In this document: in pieces, positions 50,518 through 60,757 of the stretch
Position numbering within the stretch: the first letter of the stretch is position 1
Layout of the letters: each line of letters starts with the position of its first letter
Assembly: GCF_020379485.1 (NCBI RefSeq)
Contig: NC_063449.1
Coordinates: 33,973,473-34,037,472 of the forward strand
DNA from: Brassica napus
Taxonomy: Eukaryota > Streptophyta > Magnoliopsida > Brassicales > Brassicaceae
Direction: 5' to 3'
DNA: 64,000 nt
Program-made: the position numbers and the translations under genes
The notes under the pieces: model-generated
What the model saw: the letters and a program-made list of their open reading frames with translations, nothing else
The model's database searches: none
What the model was told of the DNA's origin: nothing

Positions 50518-51689
50518 TCTACTAACCATCTAGCAATTCTAACATCAAATACCTTTGGTTATTCAAGCGAGAGCAATATCAAATTCAGTCAAGCATTTTT
50601 TTAACAAACACTTTCGGTGCATAAAATAACTTAATATCAATATGAAAATGTTCAAGTCAAATCAAGCATTAAAAACACTTATTAAGCATAGAAACTAAGA
50701 GATTGAACATTAAAACCTTATAATAACCCTAGATCTATCTAACCCATGGATTCAAAAGAAGTTTACTCACAAATCACCATGGTAAACCTTAAACCATTGG
50801 TTGATTTAAGACAAATCATGTTCAGAAGCAAGTTTAATCACAAAGGAATAAGATGAAAGGAGACTAAAGTTTGAATATTTCACTAAAATAGCAATATGTT
50901 TTGAGATAAAAACAAGACAACTTCCAAGATTATATTTAAGAAGTATATATAGTAGCTAGAAAAACGAGGGTTCAATGGTAAAAATGTCTGGTCAAACTTC
51001 GAGTGTTGATTTTCTGAATGGTCGCAGCGGCATAAAGAAACCGCTGCACCAATCCGCTGTAAACTCTCTAGCGGCTTCCTGGGGTCGTTAACTGGCTGCT
51101 GGGTAAGTACAAGAAACCGTTAGGACACTTAGAACATACAAGCTACTTCATTTTCTTTGCACAGCTTGACAACACCGCTGATATAAGGCCGATATCGGGC
51201 TGGCACTTGGCTCCATTTCAAACGGTATGAGGATACCGCTGCAAGATGCCGCTGGGACACTTAGTCTCCTTGGTTTTGTCGCTTGAACGTTTGCAGCGGC
51301 CTGTCGACGAGGTCATTAGGCTGCTGTGAGGTTGTTAAACCGCTGAATAACTTGGTCATCATGCCTCATGCTCGAAAATTACCAATCTAGCTTCCAATCT
51401 ATTTTTAATTTCTCCAAAATCACCATTTGACATCTTCACCTTGATAAAGACGTATGTAATGCAATGCAAGCTAAACATATCTAAATGCTATCATAAATGA
51501 TCAAAATGTACTAGAATGAATTATCAAAAGAACAAAACTTAGGTTCACCCCCTAGGGTGAACCTTTAAATTCACCTCACCCTTTATAACCAGTCAAAGTA
51601 ACAGATAGATTATTAATTAAAAAACATTAAATTAAATAAAAAATAGCTACAAAAAATAAAAACGCTAATTTTAATGACGCTAACGCTTC

Positions 51690-51847
51690 CAGCGAAACCC
51701 TAAATCCTAAATCTTAAATTCTAAACCCTATACCCTAAATTTTAAAATCAAATCCAAAGCCCTAAACCCAAACCCTATATCCTAAACCCTAATCCTAGAT
51801 CCTAAACCCAAATTATATACCTTAAACCCAAAAACAGACTATAAACC
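51690..51847 (-). repeat. Degenerate telomere-like (CCCTAAA) repeats, left block
   Basis: About twenty imperfect CCCTAAA-like units (AACCCTAAA, TATCCTAAACCC), directly interrupted by CACTA-3 after ACC. Confidence 0.85.
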
Positions 51848-52493
51848 CACTACAAGAAAACAGGGGGATTCTGATGGCCGAAATCGTCGGTAATTCGTCG
51901 GAATCGGTATATTCCGACGAAATTCCGACGAACCCGTCCGTCGGTATCGTTTCGTCGGAAAAAAAAAGTTCGTCGGAATTTCGTCAGAAATTCCGACGAC
52001 TTTCTGACGAATACCAAGAAACGTCATTCTGACGAACTTCCGACGATATTACGATGCGGCTACAGAAGACCGGAGTTCATCGGAAAACTACAATTCCGAC
52101 GAACGTGGTTCCTCGGTTTATTCCGACGAACTGTAGGCGTCGGAATTTACCGACGGACATCGGTCGTCGGAATATACCGACGAACCACGTTCGTCGGTAT
52201 ATTCCGACGGAAATGGGTTTGTCGGTAAATTCCGACGGATATATGTCCGTCGGTATATTCCGACGACCGTTGTCCGTCGGTATATACCCTTTTTTTTTAC
52301 AAATTAATTTTGCATTTTTATATATTTTTTGATATTAATAAATTTAAAAAATTGGAAATTTAAAACTAATAATATTATAAAATTTAAATTCATAAAAACC
52401 GAAATAGGAAAAAAACATTCATAAAGTTTAAAATTCATACAAACCGAAATAGAAAAAAAAAACATTCCGAAAGTTTTATAAAGCCGAAATAAA

Positions 52494-54003
52494 CTAAGAA
52501 GAACTCGAAGACATCAAACGATCTAGCTTCTGCATAATCTCGGTGTTGAACTTCTTCTGGGATGCCAACTCAGCAAGGATAGTGGCATTCTCCGAACGGA
52601 TAGTGGCATTCTCCGAAAGGATAGTGGTGTTCTGCTCCTCCAATGCCCCAATCCGTTCATCTTTGTCATGTAGCTCCTCGAGAATCATGGGATCGGCATA
52701 CGGAGCTTGCGAAGAAGATGCCGGATACGAAGAAGCACGACGGGCCAACCCAACTAAACGGCCTCCTTTCCTTTTAGGAACCGCCTACAAAAATATTTAA
52801 AGTAAGTAAATATGGACAAGTAAGTAATCGACATTATAAAAAAAATATTAATAAAAAAAATTACCTTTTCAACCATCTCATTTATTTGCAATAGAGACAG
52901 GTTGGTTGAAGCTCCCGTGGAGTCGCCGTCATCAGAGAGAGGCTGAGATTGAGAAACTATCTCAGCTTCCACCAAATCAACTACACCTCTGATCACGGGG
53001 TCCTGAATTTGACCCGTCGTCTTGTTAGTGTGAGCCACCTTAATGAGTTGGAGACGATCAACGGGATTACCGTCATTTGCTTCGATCTAAAAAAACCGCC
53101 ATTATTAGCCAAAAAATATATAAAATATTTATTTAAAAAATATAAAGATAAATAATAATAAAAAACTTACAAGTTCATCCTCCTTAGTAGACATGGAGCA
53201 AGCGCCGAGGTTGTGCACATACATACCTTTCCCGCCACGATCGCTCTTCCGGTTCCTGGAGTTCCTAGAAGACGTCTCTGCAGTGTCTTCCCTCTCCCAA
53301 TGAGCTATCAACTGCTCCCACACCCCCCCGTTGATGAACCGTGGCTTCTTGTTCTTCTGCCAAACTGTCTTCCACGCGTTTATCTGCTTTGTGTAAGAGT
53401 CCATGGCCTTTTCGTTGAATTTCTTACGGACTGTTTCCGTAAGATCGGAGTGCCAGTTGAACTCTTGCTACAAAACAAACACAATTTAATAAGTAAATAT
53501 ATGTAAAAAAATGTAAAAACTTAAAAAAAATGAAGGGTTACTATACCGCAAACTGACGAAACCACAACTCTCGTTCGTCGGAAGGGATCACACTCCACTT
53601 TGGATATCCAAAACGGAGCATGGAGTACATCATCTGGTTGATGCTCCGGCTAATGCCATTTTTCGACTTGGTGAACCTTTAAAAAAAAATACAAGTTAGC
53701 AAGTTAATTAAAGCAAAAAATATAACGGTACAAATAAAAAAAAATACTAACCAAGTGCTATGGCCTCGTCGTGGGTTGGGTTGGAGAAACGGGAGATGCT
53801 CTCGACCTGGTTGTTGAACCAATAGATGAACCGGCATGACCCCCGGATCCTGTTGAGCAGCAGCGTGAGGGGCAGCGTGAGGGGCAGAGGGAGCTGGAGC
53901 GGGAATATATGCCGGAACCGAGTCATGAGACGATACCGATGCACGGGAACCGCTCACCGAACTACGTCGAAGACGGGCTGCGGGGCGGGCTTCATCCTCG
54001 GCC
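52494..54003 (-). CDS. CACTA-3 second gene, En/Spm Transposase_24 type, intact
   Basis: Companion protein of the transposase, expected to bind subterminal repeats in the nucleus. Exons on the minus strand: 54003-53752, 53676-53547, 53467-53171, 53086-52865 and 52784-52494. All junctions are GT-AG, and the chain is open for 396 residues to TAG at 52494. Features in order: an Ala/Pro-rich start ending MPVHLLVQQPGREHLPFLQ; then SINQMMYSMLRFGYPKWSV; EFNWHSDLTETVRKKFNEKA with KPRFINGGVWEQLIAHWER and RKSDRGGKGMY; KVAHTNKTTGQIQDPVIRG; and a C-terminal heptad-like region (LHDKDERIGALEEQNTTIL) likely to be a coiled coil. The first exon begins within a codon, so an upstream exon with the true start is expected; the first internal Met is the MPVHLL one, conserved as MSIAEL in CACTA-2. 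Confidence 0.8.
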
Positions 54004-55625
54004 CTAAAAAAAAAAAATTAACCCATCAAACATATTTTCATTTATATATTTACAAAAGGTTTTATAAACGTTTTAAAAAAAACTATTAAACCTTTTATAT
54101 ATATATATATATATATGTATTCAAAATTATAAAAAATTTATAAATATAGAAAAATGTTGTTAAAAATTTATAAATGAAGAAAAATGTTGTTAAATATTTA
54201 TATTTTAAAAAAAAAATGTTGTTAAATATTTATTAGTGGAAACTTAAAAAAAAATATAAAAAATTTTAAAATTTACTATACATGATTTACATATATATAT
54301 GTATACAAAATTATAAAAAATTTATAAATATAGAAAAATGTTGTTAAAATTTATAAATGAAGAAAAATGGTGTTAAATATTTATATTTTTTTCAAAAAAA
54401 CGTTTTTAAAAATCAAAAAACGTTTTTAAAAATCAAAAAACGTTTTTAAAAATCAAAAAACGTTTTTAAAAATCAAAAAACGTTTTTAAAAATCAAAAAA
54501 CGTTTTTAAAAATCAAAAAACGTTTTTAAAAATAAAAAAAAAACGTTTTAAAAAATCAAAAAACGTTTTTAAAAATCAAAAAATGTTCCAAAAAAACTAA
54601 AACAACAATCCTAACTTATATATCCTAAACTATCCATTCAATCCTAAAATGTTCAATCAAACAACCTAAAATCCGAGATCAACTTCCAAAACCCTAAACA
54701 ATTGAAAAAAAAAAAGGTTTGGGATGATTCTTACATGATTTGGGGTTTGGGGAAGAGATAGGAGGGTGAGGAGAGGATTCGCCGGTGAAGAGAGGCCGGA
54801 ATCGCCGGAGAGTCGCCGAAATCGCCGAAATCGCCGGAGTTTTGAGAGAGGGAGAGGCCGCGGAGATAACGAAGAAGAAAGGAGAAGGTTTTTTATTTCC
54901 GTGGATTCCGACGGACACGGGTTCGTCGGTATTCCGTCGGTATATTTAAAATATACCAAATGCCGATTCGCGAAAATTTTCAAGCGGTTTGGTTCTCCCG
55001 GGCTAATTGAATTCCGACGGAACGTGTCCGTCAGTATTTTCCGACGGACACATTCCGTCGGTATTTTCCGACGGAATTCCGACGACTTAGTGTTTAGGGT
55101 GTTCTTTTCAAGTTTCTAAATGCAAAATCCAAACCTTTGATAATATATATAGTATTTGCATAAAGATTTAACAATAAAAATGTTTTATAACACGATTTTA
55201 CACAACAATATTTTTTGTAGTGTAAGCTTATATAAATATGATTGTATAAGTACATAATGTTAAGATGAGATGTTATGAAAACAATGATATGCATACATAA
55301 ATATTTTAATGAGTTGTTATATTTGAACGGTTGCGATCTAATACTATACTAAACACTTATTATGTGTTATTTTCATAGTTTTGGCATCTAAATTTATAGA
55401 TTTTTATGATTGAAACTTTATAGAAAAACATGTCGTCGGTATTTCGTCGGAAAATACCGACGAAATTCCGACGAACTTGTCGAGTTCGTCGGAATGTCGT
55501 CGGTATTTTCCGACGAAATACCGACGACCTTTCCAATTTTCAATGAAACCCGTTGTCGTCGCTATGTCGTCGGTATATTGCGAGGGATTTCCGACGGACC
55601 ATTAAAAAAAAAAAAAAAAAAAAAA
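54004..55625. repeat. CACTA-3 intergenic and leader region with tandem repeats
   Basis: No coding region recognised. A 20-bp unit, CGTTTTTAAAAATCAAAAAA, is repeated about nine times at 54401-54585, the first six nearly identical. A block of about 180 bp (AAAATTATAAAAAATTTATA with GAAAAATGTTGTTAAA) occurs at about 54107 and again at about 54291. The part 54720-54890 is a GC-richer segment with repeated CGCCGGAG/CGCCGAAAT, possibly the leader exon. Subterminal-type TTCCGACGG words follow at 54900-55090 and 55430-55600. Confidence 0.75.
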
Positions 55626-58600
55626 CTAATCAGAATCTTCTGAATCTTCATCAAACTCCCCAACCTCGGCTTCCGGCTCTGAATGTACGACAGCATCATG
55701 TCCAAACACAGTCAAATTCTCAACGAGTTGAACATTTTCCAAATCTTCAACTGCCTGGGCGTTGCTGGTAGACTCTGGTTGCAATGGTTCATCATCATCA
55801 GAAGTTCCATCCACTCGTCCTCTTGGGTTGATTTGCGTTACAGTAACCCATGGATCGTCTCTGTACGTCACCCGAGGGTAACTGATGTAGCACACCTATA
55901 CATATCAATTATACAAAGTATTAGTTCAATATATAACATTAATTAATTATATTGGTAAAAAATTATGAATATATTGACATACCTGATCAGCTTGCGAACC
56001 AAGAATGAAGGGATCATAATATTGAAGTTTCCGCCGCGAATGAACTGATGTAACACCAAACGCATCAATCTTCACTCCTCTATCTGGGGTGGTGTCATAC
56101 CAATCACAATAGAATACTACACAACGCAATCCAACCATTCCAGGAAATTGGATTTCCAATATTTCTTTTATGTTGCCGTAGTAGACATCGTCACCAGAAG
56201 AAGATGAAACACCAGCATCATATGTTGTCTTAGAATGACCTTTCCTTGTGAATGCATATCCTCGCGTACAAAATTTAGGATATGATTTGACCACATAGTT
56301 TGGTCCCTGCACAAATTCGCGTACCCAATCATCGAACACAAGACCTCTGGCCAAACCATCATTCACCTATAAAAAAAACATATATGATTGCAAAATTAAT
56401 TAGTTTATATATATTAAATTTAAACTAATCATTTGCATAGGGTAATAGGATATATGACTCACATAACTACGAAGCCACGCAGCAAATCCGTTATCTCTAA
56501 GTTGTCGAAGCTCATCTTCTGTTGCATGCCTGTGAGTCATACGCAACTCCGCCATATATACACTATATACAAAAATATTATCAATATGAAATAAATTTAT
56601 TGAATATTAATCTAACAATAAATGAATAAATATTTTTACCTCTCATATTGTAGAACATCTTCACAGTTGGTGAGCAAATATGTTTGCAAATGAGCGTTCT
56701 CAGTGTCCGTAAGTCTCCGCTTCGTGAATTTTCCACTAAGTCGTCCTATTTCCTTGAACATGCTTGGGACAGTAACATGATATGTTGCTCTCTCCCCTCT
56801 ATCATCATGCCGAGCAGGTCTTCGGTGTTTTGTTTGCACTTCTGGTGGAAAATAATTTTCAGCAAAGATTGCAGTTTCTTCATTGATCACCTGTGCCACT
56901 ATAGATCCTTCCACCCTGCTTTGATTTTTGACCATCTTCTTCAGATGATGCATATAACGCTCAAAAATATACATCCATCTGTACTGCACAGGACCACCAA
57001 GTTCCAATTCTCTTGCGAGATGAATAGCAAGATGTTCCATTACATCAAAGAATGATGGAGGAAATATCTTCTCAAGGTTGCACATGCTGACTGGTGCGTT
57101 TGTCTTCAAATTATTAATACCCTCTTCAGTCAATACTCTGCTGCATAAGTCACGGAAAAAAACACTAATCCCTGCAATTGCTTCATGAACATTACGTGGC
57201 AATAATGCTGAAAAGGCAAACGGAAGGAGGCGCTGCATAATTACATGACAATCATGACTCTTCAAGCCAGTAAACTTTCCTTCGCTTCTATCAACGCAGT
57301 TCCCCAAATTTGATGCATATCCGTCAGGAAATTTCACTTTCTCTGTAATCCAATCAAAGAACTCTTCTTTTCTAGCACCATCTAGCCGATAAATGGGAAA
57401 AGGGGCCGTACCGTTCTCATCAACGTGAAGTTCAGAACGATCACAAATATCGACTAAATCCAACCTTGACTTCAAATTATCCTTCGTTTTACCTTGGATG
57501 TTAAGGACTGTGTTCATCAGATTATCGAAGAAGTTCTTCTCAATATGCATGACATCTAAATTATGCCGCAATAGATGACTCTCCCAATATGGTAGATCCC
57601 AGAAAATACTCTTTTTGTGCCAGTTATGTAGCTCTCCAACCGCATTGACTCGAATGTTTTCATGTCCACCTACATCTGGCGTCCTTTCTGCATCAAAATA
57701 CCTAAACTGCTTCAACAAATCTTTCCCACTAACTTCCTCAGGTGGACCATCAAACACCTGCTTGTTCTTCGTAAACGAAGTCTTACTCCTGCGGTATGGA
57801 TGATCAGGTGGTAGAAATCGTCTGTGACAGTCAAACCAACACGTTTTCCTTCCGTTCTTTAGTTGGAAAGCATCTGTGTCATCTTGACAATATGGACATG
57901 ATAGCTTCCCATGTGTTGTCCATCCAGATAACATACCATATGCTGGAAAGTCACTTATTGTCCACATAAGTACTGCCCGCATCTGAAAGTTTTCTTTGCG
58001 CGAAACATCGTATGTCTCAAAACCATGCGCCCATAGTTGTTGCAACTCATATATTAGTGGTTGAAGAAACACATCTAGTGATCTTTTAGGATGATCTGGC
58101 CCGGGGACTAGAATTGAGAGAAACAAAAACTCTCGTCGCATGCACAAGCTCGGCCGTAAGTTGTACGGTGTCACAATAACTGGCCATAGAGAATACTGCC
58201 TTCCATGCTTTCCAAATGGGCTGAAACCATCAGTAGATAATCCAAGATAAACATTTCTTCTCTCTTCCGCAAATTCTGGATATGTTGACTGGAAATGTTT
58301 CCAAGCCTTTGCATCTGAAGGATGTCTAATCTCACCATTTGTGGAATGCTCTGCATGCCATCTCATTGCTTTTGCTGTGCGCTCACACTGATACAACCTC
58401 TTCAATCTTTCCGTCAAAGGCAAATACCACATTCTTTTGAATGGGATCGGAACTCTTCCCCTCGTCTCCTGATAACGAGGTTTCCCACAAAATTTGCATA
58501 CATTCCGTGTCTCATCCGCTCTCCAGTAGATCATGCAGTTGTCAATACATACATCTATCACTTCATACGGTAGTTGAAGACCTGCAACAAGTTTCTGAAC

Positions 58601-59227
58601 CTCGTAGTATGAACCCGGTGCAAGGTTATCCTCAGGTAGAATACCTTTGACAAAATCAGTAATCGCATCCATACATTCTTCAGCCAAATTATAGTCTGTC
58701 TTAATACCCATTAATCTAGTTGCAGATGATAAGACTGAATGACCATCTCTACAATTTTGATACAAAGGTTGTTTTCCTGCATCCAACATGTCAAAAAATC
58801 TCCTAGACTCGGGGTTTGGTTCTTCCCCTCTATAATGATCATGTACCATCTGCTCAGTACCTACACCATAATCTATATCCGTTCTAGATTCTTCTAACCT
58901 AATATCAGGCTGAGGTTCACTAACAGGCTGAGGTTCGCTAGTACTACCATATTCATAACCAGTTTCCCCATGAAGGTACCAAACTTTATAATTACGTGAA
59001 AACCCTTTCATATACAAATGAGTCCAAACATCAAATTCTTTTATAACCTTATTATTATTGCAAGAAGAGCAGGGACATCTTAACATACCACTTTTTGCAT
59101 CCGGTTGCTGTTGAACAAGCCTCATGAATTCTCCAATCCCTTGAACGTATTCTTCCGTAAGCAAATTGGTGTTCGGATCCAAATGAGGTTTATCCATCCA
59201 CGAACGATAATAAACTTCTGAAGACAT
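55626..59227 (-). CDS. CACTA-3 TNP2-type transposase, intact
   Basis: En/Spm-superfamily transposase that recognises and cleaves element ends. Exons on the minus strand: 59227-56640, 56562-56463, 56366-55983 and 55895-55626, with GT-AG introns of 77, 96 and 87 nt. Total 3,342 nt, or 1,113 residues, no internal stop. Start MSSEVYYRSWMDKPHLDPN. The N-terminal transposase-associated domain (about 8-95) has CPCSSCNNNKVIKEFDVW; the TNP2 core (about 230-560) has VYLGLSTDGFSPFGKHG, LFLSILVPGPDHPKRSLDV, RAVLMWTISDFPAYGMLSG, CPYCQDDTDAFQLKNGR and NLDVMHIEKNFFDNLMN. The following domain has LKSHDCHVIMQRLLPFAF and FPPSFFDVMEHLAIHLARE; the C-terminal DUF4216-like part has VVFYCDWYDTT and YYDPFILGSQADQVCYI. 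It ends in an acidic tail. Domain names come from memory. Length is in the usual range for this family. Confidence 0.92.
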
Positions 59228-59777
59228 GATTTTCACGGAATTGTTATGACTAAAGAGAATGAAGAGAGAATGAAGTGTGAATGAGTTGAATGAGGAGGGG
59301 TTGTATTTATAGGAAATTGCTTACGGACCTCCGACGACTTTCCGACGAAATTCCGACGGATGTAAAGAAGTTCGTCGGAATTCCGTCGGAATTGTCCAAT
59401 CCCAAACGGCTATACAACGGTCATATGTATTTGTCGGCAACGGTCACATGGTTCGTCGGAATTCCGTCGGACAATACCGATGGAATTCCGACGACTTTGC
59501 TATTAATCGGAATGTCGTCGGAATTTCGTCGGAATATACCGACGAACTTCCGACGACTACAACGGTTACATTTTTTAGCGGAATGTCGTCGAAAAGTCGT
59601 CGGAAAATTCCGACGAACCGTATGTCGTCGGAATTCCGTCGGAAATGGCCGACGGAATTCCGACGACTTCATTTTTTTGGATTTGGTCGGAAATTTGTCA
59701 GTATTCCGTCGCAAATGTCCGACGACCTTGGTGTCCGTCGGAAGATCCGTCGGAATTCGGTGTGTTTTCTTGTAGTG

Positions 59778-60315
59778 ACCTAAACCATATACCCTAAACC
59801 CAAGTTTTAGACCGTAAACCCAAACCGTAAACCTTAATCCATACTCTATAGCATATAAGTTTGTGGTTTGGGTTTAGGGTTTACCGTTTGGGTTTTAGGT
59901 CTAGGATTTGGGTTTAGGGTATAGGTTTTGGGTTTAGGATTTACGGTTTAGGTTTAGGATTTACCGTTTGGACTTATGGTTAAGGTTTTTGGTTTAGGAT
60001 ATATAATTTGAGTTTAAGGTTTACGGTTTAGGTTTAGGATTTACCGTTTGGACTTATGGTTAAGGTTTTGGGTTTAGGGTATATAATTTGGGTTTACGGT
60101 TTACGGTTTGGTTTTATGGTCTAGGACTTGGGTTTAAGGTATAGAATTTTGGTTTATAGCCTAGTTTTTGGATTTAGGGTATATAATTTGGGTTTAGGGT
60201 CTAGAGTTTACGGTATAGGGTATATGGTATATAATTTGGGTTTAGGGTCTAGGGTTTGGATTTGAGTTTAGAATTTAGGATGTAGGGTTTAGAATTTAAG
60301 ATTTAGGGTTTAACT
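59778..60315 (+). repeat. Degenerate telomere-like repeats, right block
   Basis: Begins with CCCTAAACCC-type units for about 80 bases. From about 59860 it switches to GGGTTTAGGGT-type units, with many variants (GGTTTACGGTTT, GGGTTTAGGATAT). The switch point marks the centre of the fold-back element. Too degenerate for a true telomere. Confidence 0.85.
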
Positions 60316-60460
60316 AGAAGCGTTAGCATCGTTAAAATTAACATTTTTATTTTTTGTAGTTTTTTTTATTTAATTTAATATTTTTTAATTAATAATATAT
60401 ATGTCACTTTTGATTGATTGGTAGCGAAGGCCGGAGTGAATTCAAATGTTCAACCTAAGT

Positions 60461-60757
60461 TGTGTACTTATCATGACGCAAATAAGCAAGATATCATGTA
60501 TATGAGACTTGTCCCAATTTTAGATGGTAATGTTCAGTAAAATCGTAGCAAAAGGTTGTCGTTGTCTCTGCCACGTACTCATTGTTTATCTCTGTTCTCT
60601 GAAACACATCACATGATGACTTCATCCGATCTCTGTCGTCACTCCACACTCCACACTCCACCACCAACTCTGTTTTCAAGTCTTGCTTCTAAACCCGAAT
60701 ACTCACTTTAAAATCCAACCCGGTTTTCACCTGACGTCTTTCTCTCTGTCTCGCCAT
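60461..60757 (+). promoter_or_regulatory. Upstream region and leader of the fucosyltransferase gene
   Basis: About 300 bp between the fold-back element and the ATG. It holds a pyrimidine-rich leader (TTTCTCTCTGTCTCGCC) directly before the ATG. No convincing TATA box was seen. The fold-back/CACTA-3 complex therefore lies directly against the promoter. Confidence 0.45.

Larger units (their letters stand above)
46579..51526 (-). repeat. Degenerate Athila-like LTR (possible solo LTR), interrupted by a hAT element
   Basis: On the minus strand, from 51526, this begins TGATAATTCATTCTAG and then CATTTTGATCA, followed by words matching the order in the LTR at 23996 (TTTAGNTTGCATT, CTTTATCAAGGTG). Next comes a GC-richer block of repeated AGCGG and CCGCTG words (about 51010-51360), then an AT-rich half with CCATGGGTTAGATAGATC as in the other LTR. 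The text stops at 46964-50517 (hAT) and resumes at 46963. No partner LTR, primer site or internal region was found beside it. The left boundary is approximate. Confidence 0.55.
51848..59777 (-). mobile_element. CACTA (En/Spm) transposon CACTA-3, apparently complete
   Basis: Starts CACTACAAGAAAACAGGGGG and ends GTGTTTTCTTGTAGTG, flanked by an exact 3-bp duplication ACC (51845-51847 and 59778-59780). Subterminal arrays of TTCCGACGAA, CCGTCGG and complements occupy about 51880-52285 and 59325-59760, with similar words inside at 54900-55090 and 55430-55600. Both genes are on the minus strand and uninterrupted: the TNP2-type transposase (59227-55626) and the En/Spm Transposase_24-type gene (54003-52494). 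Length 7,930 bp. This is the best candidate in the window for a recently active, possibly autonomous DNA transposon. Confidence 0.94.
51537..60460. mobile_element. Telomere-repeat-rich fold-back element, split by CACTA-3
   Basis: The left arm (51537-51847, ACTTAGGTTC...) and the complement of the right arm (about 60150-60460, ending GAACCTAAGT reversed as ACTTAGGTTG) align over roughly 300 bases. Both contain the same order of text: TTATTAATTAAAAAA, TACAAAAAATAAAAA, GCTAACGCTTC and then AAACCCTAAATC. The arms and centre are filled with degenerate CCCTAAA/TTTAGGG repeats. The repeat strand flips near 59860, so the element is an inverted, fold-back structure of about 1 kb without CACTA-3. It has no coding content. 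Target duplication not identified. Family unknown to me. Confidence 0.65.

Noticed and set aside
54401..54585. Regular 20-bp repeats suggesting a CRISPR-like array
   Set aside because: Units are directly adjacent with no unique spacers, AT-rich, and lie inside a plant transposon; an ordinary tandem repeat.
57615..58650. Plus-strand open frames inside the CACTA-3 transposase
   Set aside because: Shadows of the intact minus-strand coding exon.
59778..60315. A real telomere or interstitial telomere from chromosome fusion
   Set aside because: Repeats are highly degenerate, change orientation, and lie between matching outer arms, which fits a fold-back element better. A fusion is not excluded but has no direct support.
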